A program made the translations under genes and the position numbers. From positions 124,001 through 188,000 of the forward strand of contig NZ_WQHP01000001.1 of assembly GCF_013035315.1 (NCBI RefSeq): a stretch of DNA of 64,000 bases. The letters are read 5' to 3'. The notes beneath the pieces were generated by a model that ran no database searches, was not told the origin of the DNA, and worked only from the letters and a program-made list of their open reading frames with translations. Origin of the DNA: Ruegeria arenilitoris. GTDB lineage: Bacteria; Pseudomonadota; Alphaproteobacteria; Rhodobacterales; Rhodobacteraceae. The first letter of the stretch is position 1. Every line of letters starts with the position of its first letter. Shown one piece after another: positions 59,149 through 64,000 of this stretch.

Positions 59149-60180
59149 ATGGACGCCATCCTATTGCAAATTCTGAACGGTCTGGACAAAGGTTCGGCCT
59201 ATGCCCTCATTGCCCTGGGGCTGACGCTAATTTTCGGAACCCTGGGCGTCGTGAATTTTGCCCATGGGGCGTTGTTCATGATCGGTGCATTTTGCGCCGT
59301 AACGTTGCAGAAACTCATGAACCTGAGTTTCGAAACAGTTGATGAATCCCAGACCGACTTTCTTGGAAATCCGTTGAAGGTGGAAACACCTTACATCGAA
59401 GCTTGGTTCGGGCCCGAAGTTGGCGCAACAATCATCGATTGGTCTGTCCCGCTAGCCATTTTGTTCGCAATCCCGATCATGTTGCTGGTCGGATATGTGA
59501 TGGAGCGTGGGCTGATCAAGCATTTCTACAAGCGCCCGCACGCGGACCAAATCCTTGTGACATTTGGCTTGGCGATCGTTCTGCAGGAAATCGTCAAATA
59601 CTTCTTTGGCGCGAACCCGATCCAGACGCCGCCGCCCGATGCGCTGAGCGGATCGATCGACCTTGGCACCATGGTAGGTTTTGATCCGAACGCGATTATC
59701 TACCCGATCTGGCGATTGGTCTATTTTGGGTTTGCCGTAGCTATAATCGGGGCTGTGTTCTCGTTCCTGCAATTCACCACCTTTGGAATGGTCGTGCGGG
59801 CGGGGATGGCGGACCGCGAAACAGTAGGATTGCTGGGCATCAACATCGATCGCCGTTTCACTATCATGTTTGGCATCGCTGCAGCGGTGGCAGGTTTGGC
59901 CGGTGTAATGTACGGGCCGCTCAATCCGCCCAATTACCACATGGGGATGGATTTCCTTGTGCTGAGTTTTGTTGTCGTTGTCGTCGGCGGCATGGGTTCG
60001 CTGCCCGGTGCCGTTTTAGCCGGGTTCCTTCTGGGTATTCTTGAAAGCTTTGCTTCGACCACTTGGGCTACGACAACGATTCCGGGCATCAACCAGATCA
60101 TCATCTACCTTGTCGCCATCATCGTGCTGCTAACGCGCCCGCGCGGGCTGATGGGGCGCAAAGGCGTGATGGAGGAATAA
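59149..60180 (+). CDS. Branched-chain amino acid-type ABC permease (LivH-like)
   Basis: This 343-residue inner-membrane protein has about eight to nine helices. The LivH start is seen as LLQILNGLDKGSAYALIALGLTLIFG, together with the conserved ATP-subunit contact region around VGLLGINIDRRFT. The loop at about residues 65-95 is longer than in short LivH proteins. ATG 59149 follows GAGGTGGG. It is the first permease of the cassette. Confidence 0.9.
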   Translation: MDAILLQILNGLDKGSAYALIALGLTLIFGTLGVVNFAHGALFMIGAFCAVTLQKLMNLSFETVDESQTDFLGNPLKVETPYIEAWFGPEVGATIIDWSVPLAILFAIPIMLLVGYVMERGLIKHFYKRPHADQILVTFGLAIVLQEIVKYFFGANPIQTPPPDALSGSIDLGTMVGFDPNAIIYPIWRLVYFGFAVAIIGAVFSFLQFTTFGMVVRAGMADRETVGLLGINIDRRFTIMFGIAAAVAGLAGVMYGPLNPPNYHMGMDFLVLSFVVVVVGGMGSLPGAVLAGFLLGILESFASTTWATTTIPGINQIIIYLVAIIVLLTRPRGLMGRKGVMEE

Positions 60181-60183
60181 TCA

Positions 60184-61389
60184 ATGTTGGGACTGAACAA
60201 AAAAGACACCAGCCTGCTGATCATCGTCGCGCTTTTGACTTTGCTGGCCCCCTTCATCCTGAACCCGTTCCCCGAGGGTAGCGCAATGGCGCAGTTCAAC
60301 GCGGGTTATCCGGATCTGATGCAGCGTTTCGTGATCTTTGGCATCTTTGCCATCGGGTTCAATATCCTGTTCGGCCTGACTGGATACCTGTCCTTTGGCC
60401 ACGCGGCCTTTCTGGGCGTGGGTTCTTATTCCGCAGTGTGGATGTTCAAACTGCTCAGCTACAACGTCATTCCAGCCATCGCGCTGAGTGTGGTTGTCGC
60501 TGGACTGTTCTCCTTGCTGATTGGGTTTGTCAGCCTGCGTCGGTCGGGCATCTATTTCTCGATCCTGACGCTGGCCTTCGCGCAGATGAGTTTCGCGCTG
60601 GCTTATTCAGTGCTGTCCAACCCAAAGTTTAACCTGACCAACGGGGAAACCGGCCTGCAGGTCTATGCGGACGATCCCCAAATCTTGCAGGGAGCGAACT
60701 CACCAGACCTGCCGCACCTGTTTGGGTTGCCCATGCGCGCGACTTACACGATGGATGTCGGCGCGTGGAGCTTCGATTTTAATGCGGGCTACTACCTGTG
60801 CGCGGTGATCATGATGGCCGTGTTTTATCTGGCAATCCGCATCTTCCGCTCGCCCTTTGGCATGATGCTGCGCGCGGTAAAGTCGAACCAGCAGCGGATG
60901 AACTATACAGGCCTGAACTCCAAGCCTTATACGTTGGCGGCCTTTGTGATCTCGGGCATGTATGCCGGTCTGGCCGGCGGCCTGATGGCTGCGATGGACC
61001 CGCTGGCAGGAGCAGAGCGTATGCAGTGGACCGCTTCGGGTGAGGTTGTTCTGATGACCATCCTGGGTGGCACCGGCACTTTGATCGGTCCGGTTCTGGG
61101 CGCTGGTTTCATCAAGTATTTCGAGAACATCTTCTCGAAAATCAACGACAACGTTTTGCATAGTTGGTTTGCATTCCTACCCGACGGGCTGGAGGACGCG
61201 GTCGTGTTCCTGATCCATCCCTTCATCGGAAAAGGCTGGCACCTAACGCTGGGTATCATGTTCATGCTTGTCGTTATCTACCTGCCGGGTGGCTTGGTCG
61301 AAGGCGGCCAACGTTTGCTGAACCGAATCAAACGAAAGAAATCAGGCGCCGATGACGCGACATCGGGAAAAACGGAACCGGCGGAGTAA
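60184..61389 (+). CDS. Branched-chain amino acid-type ABC permease (LivM-like)
   Basis: This 401-residue inner-membrane partner of the LivH-like protein has the LivM blocks [37 protein letters not shown] and the ATPase-contact stretch [21 protein letters not shown]. It starts three bases after the previous stop. A central insertion (about 150-190, [11 protein letters not shown]) is typical of some roseobacter and rhizobial cassettes. Confidence 0.9.
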   Translation: MLGLNKKDTSLLIIVALLTLLAPFILNPFPEGSAMAQFNAGYPDLMQRFVIFGIFAIGFNILFGLTGYLSFGHAAFLGVGSYSAVWMFKLLSYNVIPAIALSVVVAGLFSLLIGFVSLRRSGIYFSILTLAFAQMSFALAYSVLSNPKFNLTNGETGLQVYADDPQILQGANSPDLPHLFGLPMRATYTMDVGAWSFDFNAGYYLCAVIMMAVFYLAIRIFRSPFGMMLRAVKSNQQRMNYTGLNSKPYTLAAFVISGMYAGLAGGLMAAMDPLAGAERMQWTASGEVVLMTILGGTGTLIGPVLGAGFIKYFENIFSKINDNVLHSWFAFLPDGLEDAVVFLIHPFIGKGWHLTLGIMFMLVVIYLPGGLVEGGQRLLNRIKRKKSGADDATSGKTEPAE

Positions 61390-61399
61390 GGGGCGAACC

Positions 61400-62155
61400 A
61401 TGGCAATTCTCAGAGTCAAAGACATAAGCAAACGCTTCGGTGGCCTCAAAGCGTTGACGGATGTAAACCTCAACGTTGAAGAAAACTCGGTTCACGCAAT
61501 TATTGGTCCCAATGGTGCAGGCAAATCGACCTTGCTGAATTGTCTGGTGGGTAAGCTCATGCCAGACACCGGGTCCGTCTTATTCGACAATGCCTCGGTG
61601 TTGGGGCTTGAACCTTACCAAATCAACCAGATGGGTATTAGCCGCGTTTTCCAAACCCCAGAGATTTTCGGCGAACTGACAGTCATGGAGAATATGCTCA
61701 TCCCGATTTTCGCAATGCGGGACGGGGCATTCAGAATGCATGCCTATGAGACCATCGCAAACGAACGCCAAATCGTAGAACAGGCCGAAGCGATGCTGGA
61801 AGAAATGAACATGGCCGACAAGCGCGAGATGCACGCAGCCTCATTGTCTCGCGGGGACAAAAGGCGTCTGGAGATTGGCATGTGCTTAAGCCAAAATCCG
61901 CGCCTGTTGTTGTTGGATGAGCCCACAGCGGGTATGGCGCGTGCCGATACTAACAACACGATCGACCTGCTGAAACAGATCAAAGATGAGCGCGACATCA
62001 CCATCGCAATCATCGAGCATGACATGCATGTGGTCTTCAGCCTTGCCGAACGGATCACTGTTTTGGCACAGGGCACACCCTTGGTTGAAGACACTCCGGA
62101 AAACATTCGCGGAAACCCAAAAGTCCGCGAAGCCTATTTGGGCGAGGCTGCGTAA
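61400..62155 (+). CDS. ABC transporter ATP-binding protein (LivG-like)
   Basis: This 251-residue ATPase has Walker A GPNGAGKSTL, the signature helix as LSRGDKRRLEIG (not the usual LSGGQ), Walker B LLLLDEPTAG and the H-loop IIEHDMHVV. ATG 61400 is preferred to the frame start at 61352, which overlaps the permease. Base use is more A/T-rich than in the housekeeping genes of the window. Confidence 0.92.
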   Translation: MAILRVKDISKRFGGLKALTDVNLNVEENSVHAIIGPNGAGKSTLLNCLVGKLMPDTGSVLFDNASVLGLEPYQINQMGISRVFQTPEIFGELTVMENMLIPIFAMRDGAFRMHAYETIANERQIVEQAEAMLEEMNMADKREMHAASLSRGDKRRLEIGMCLSQNPRLLLLDEPTAGMARADTNNTIDLLKQIKDERDITIAIIEHDMHVVFSLAERITVLAQGTPLVEDTPENIRGNPKVREAYLGEAA

Positions 62156-62164
62156 GGAAAAGCT

Positions 62165-62920
62165 ATGAACGAGAAACCTGACTTTTCGAAAAACGCCAAT
62201 CTGGCCAGCACTGCTCCAGCATTTCTTTCGGTTTGGGACATGCACTCGTACTATGGCGAAAGCTATATTGTGCAAGGTATCAGCTTCAATGTGCATGAAG
62301 GCGAAATTCTCGCCCTTCTCGGGCGCAACGGTGCGGGTAAAACTTCAACCCTTCGTTCGATCGCGAGAGTGGGTGAACCTGAAGTAAAACATGGCGAAAT
62401 CTGGCTGGACCACAAGCCATTGCACAACATGACAAGCTACGAAGCAGCAGCCGCCGGCCTCGGTCTGGTGCCGGAGGATAGACGTATTATTCCAGGCCTG
62501 ACCGTTGAGGAAAATCTGCAACTTGCACAAATTGCTCCTCCAATCGGGTGGTCACTCGAACGGCTTTATGAACTGTTTCCTCGTCTTGGAGAGCGCAGGA
62601 ATCAGGAAGGGATCACGCTATCTGGTGGCGAGCAGCAAATGCTATCAATCGCCAGAGCTCTCGCCAGAGATATCAAAGTCTTACTCTTGGATGAACCATA
62701 TGAGGGCTTGGCCCCAGTCATTGTCGATGAGATAGAAAAAACCCTCATTCACGTCAAACAACAGGGTATGACCACGATCATCGTTGAACAGAACGCGGTA
62801 CGCGCTTTGGAATTGGCGGACAGGGCGATCATTCTGGATACCGGAACAATCGTATTCGACGGCACGGCGAAAGAGGTGCTTGAAGACACCAATCTTCGTG
62901 AGGAGTATCTGGCGATCTAA
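62165..62920 (+). CDS. ABC transporter ATP-binding protein (LivF-like)
   Basis: This 251-residue second ATPase of the cassette has Walker A GRNGAGKTST, signature LSGGEQQML, Walker B VLLLDEPYEGLAP and H-loop IVEQNAVRAL. It has an N-terminal extension of about 20 residues before the usual start. It is the last gene of the run, and no clear terminator follows. Its AT-richer composition fits acquisition with the neighbouring genes. Confidence 0.92.
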   Translation: MNEKPDFSKNANLASTAPAFLSVWDMHSYYGESYIVQGISFNVHEGEILALLGRNGAGKTSTLRSIARVGEPEVKHGEIWLDHKPLHNMTSYEAAAAGLGLVPEDRRIIPGLTVEENLQLAQIAPPIGWSLERLYELFPRLGERRNQEGITLSGGEQQMLSIARALARDIKVLLLDEPYEGLAPVIVDEIEKTLIHVKQQGMTTIIVEQNAVRALELADRAIILDTGTIVFDGTAKEVLEDTNLREEYLAI

Positions 62921-63354
62921 TCGACATATTCCATTTAAATCAGACCAGATGGGAAGGTTCGCAACGTGCCCGAGACTCTTTTTTGACTTAAATGTAAGTT
63001 TACTGTTTTGCGCGGAACGGGCCTATTGGAACCCAAGTTCGAGTATTCATATCCGGCAGCCGAGGACCTGAAAAATCTCACAAATTTTCATAACACCTGT
63101 GTTCGCGTTGCCCACAGAGCGGACATTCGCCACGTTTCGATGTATGTTCGCTCCAGGACGAAACAAGGTTTTGGGTCGGCGGCAGGAGTTGAAACTATCT
63201 GCAGGGTAGGAGCAAAAAATAACAACAAATTTAAGGATCTGGCGTGAAGCTATTATTCTATACGAGTCGATTTGTACTTTTCCTATGTTCCTTCTTTGGG
63301 CGACACATCCCATCCATCGACGAGTATGATCGGCAGTATCAGTTTTGTACGAGA
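62921..63354. other. Intergenic region between ABC and BCCT genes
   Basis: No convincing gene, repeat or terminator was recognised. A frame of 40 codons at 63244-63366 with AAGGA before a GTG is too short and overlaps the small membrane gene on the other strand. Confidence 0.4.
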
Positions 63355-63447
63355 TTACGGATCTAGTCGTAATGCAAGCCAGACCAAAAATCCGATATAG
63401 GCGAAAACGCTGAGGTTGAGGGCGGTATCAATTAGTTGGCCGCTCAT
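63355..63447 (-). CDS. Small single-helix membrane protein beside BCCT transporter
   Basis: A 30-residue frame codes for one hydrophobic helix (LNLSVFAYIGFLVWLAL) with short polar ends. Its ATG overlaps the BCCT stop in the ATGA manner, the same coupling seen between true genes here. It may be an accessory subunit or a translation by-product. The length is too small for family recognition. Confidence 0.45.
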   Translation of the reverse strand: MSGQLIDTALNLSVFAYIGFLVWLALRLDP

Positions 63448-64000
63448 GATTTGTCCTCGCGCATCAGGCATTTGAACAAGCAGATCACCAGGATTGGCAC
63501 AATAAAGACGAAGGCGATCGCTGACAGGGCGATGATAGACCTGACCAATGATATGTCACCGACCAGAATCATCGCCAAGCCCAATGCCCCAAGGATGATG
63601 CCCCAGATCGTTCTGAGCTTGGGCGAAGGGTTGTCGTCCCCATCAGCGCCTATCATCGCTAGGGTGAAGCCTGCGCTGACGACGCTGGTGACCACGAACA
63701 GGAATGCCGCCACAATCGTTGCGGTTCGCGTTATCGGATCCAGCGGAAATCGTTCAAGCAGGGCAAACGTTGTGGCGTCCAGGTTCTCAACGTTTACGGC
63801 GGACAATGCTCCGTCCTGCCGCAGCGCATCGAAAAAGCCCAGGCCTCCGAACACGCCGAACCACAGGATGGAAAACAGGGTAGGCGTGACGACGACTCCG
63901 ATCAGGAATTCGCGGATCGTGCGCCCGCGTGAAATCCGGGCGATGAAGATGCCGACAAAGGGTGACCAGGCCAGCCACCAGATCATGTAGTTCAGCGTCC
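63444..64000 (-). CDS. BCCT-family transporter, C-terminal part
   Basis: The frame is open to the right edge and reads TLNYMIWWLAWSPFVGIFIARISRGRT, the hallmark end of BCCT helix 8 and the loop after it. About four further helices and a short charged tail (MREDKS) follow. BCCT carriers take up betaine, choline, carnitine or DMSP with sodium or protons. The substrate-binding tryptophans lie mostly outside the window, so the ligand is unknown. Its N-terminal part is off the edge. Confidence 0.9.
   Translation of the reverse strand, partial: TLNYMIWWLAWSPFVGIFIARISRGRTIREFLIGVVVTPTLFSILWFGVFGGLGFFDALRQDGALSAVNVENLDATTFALLERFPLDPITRTATIVAAFLFVVTSVVSAGFTLAMIGADGDDNPSPKLRTIWGIILGALGLAMILVGDISLVRSIIALSAIAFVFIVPILVICLFKCLMREDKS

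Noticed and set aside
63244..63366. 40-codon plus-strand frame starting with GTG after AAGGA
   Set aside because: It is short, has no recognisable feature and overlaps the better-supported small membrane frame on the minus strand.

Overview
The window reads as chromosome of a roseobacter-group alphaproteobacterium (Rhodobacteraceae), close to Ruegeria by protein similarity from memory. The pointers are a DmdB-type methylmercaptopropionate-CoA ligase, the zwf-pgl-pgi block, a trp cluster that runs into moaC-moeA-lexA, a B12-dependent NrdJ ribonucleotide reductase, a Hint-domain protein, an MttB-family methyltransferase with a separate corrinoid protein, and an alphaproteobacterial SOS box of the form GTTC-N7-GTTC. 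Most of the DNA is GC-rich and tightly packed, with many 4-bp ATGA or GTGA overlaps between genes.

Layout. 1-5 kb: sugar phosphate genes (zwf end, pgl, pgi) and the acyl-CoA ligase. 5-7.8 kb: a tandem tRNA-Asn pair, a metallo-beta-lactamase-fold hydrolase, a sensor kinase and a CAT-anticodon tRNA. 7.8-11.8 kb: purMN, rnd, a lipoprotein and sufE. 11.8-14.5 kb: DUF1638 protein, Hint protein and corrinoid protein. 14.7-20.8 kb: radical SAM protein, gltA, gltX and a comEC gene cut by an in-frame stop. 20.8-30.8 kb: lexA, moeA, moaC, trpC, trpD and trpG, then a divergent polysaccharide deacetylase, trpE and a PpiD-like foldase. 30.9-35.9 kb: aminotransferase, gpt, fabI, pdxH, a double cold-shock protein, a DUF192 protein, tRNA-Pro and a lipoprotein. 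36-42.8 kb: nrdJ, a structured non-coding stretch, an EF-hand protein and mttB. 42.8-55.3 kb: a barrel protein, an aminotransferase, cysS, cimA, and a mix of repair, enzyme and membrane genes. 55.4-57.3 kb: tRNA-Leu followed by decayed integrase genes. 57.7-64 kb: a five-gene branched-chain-type ABC transporter and the end of a BCCT transporter.

How they fit. Corrinoid chemistry recurs: a corrinoid protein, its likely DUF1638 partner, an MttB-type methyltransferase and a B12-dependent reductase. Together with the DmdB-type ligase and the BCCT carrier this suits a marine bacterium that lives on methylated osmolytes. The substrates of the methyltransferase, ABC transporter and BCCT carrier cannot be read from sequence. 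Regulation is clearest at lexA, where a sigma70-like promoter has the LexA box lying across its spacer and -10.

The points most worth a second look are the amber-interrupted comEC, the split corrinoid methyltransfer set with a Hint protein between its parts, structured non-coding DNA on both sides of nrdJ and before the EF-hand gene, and the tRNA-Leu-linked integrase graveyard beside the transporter genes. No CRISPR array, rRNA operon or intact insertion sequence was seen.
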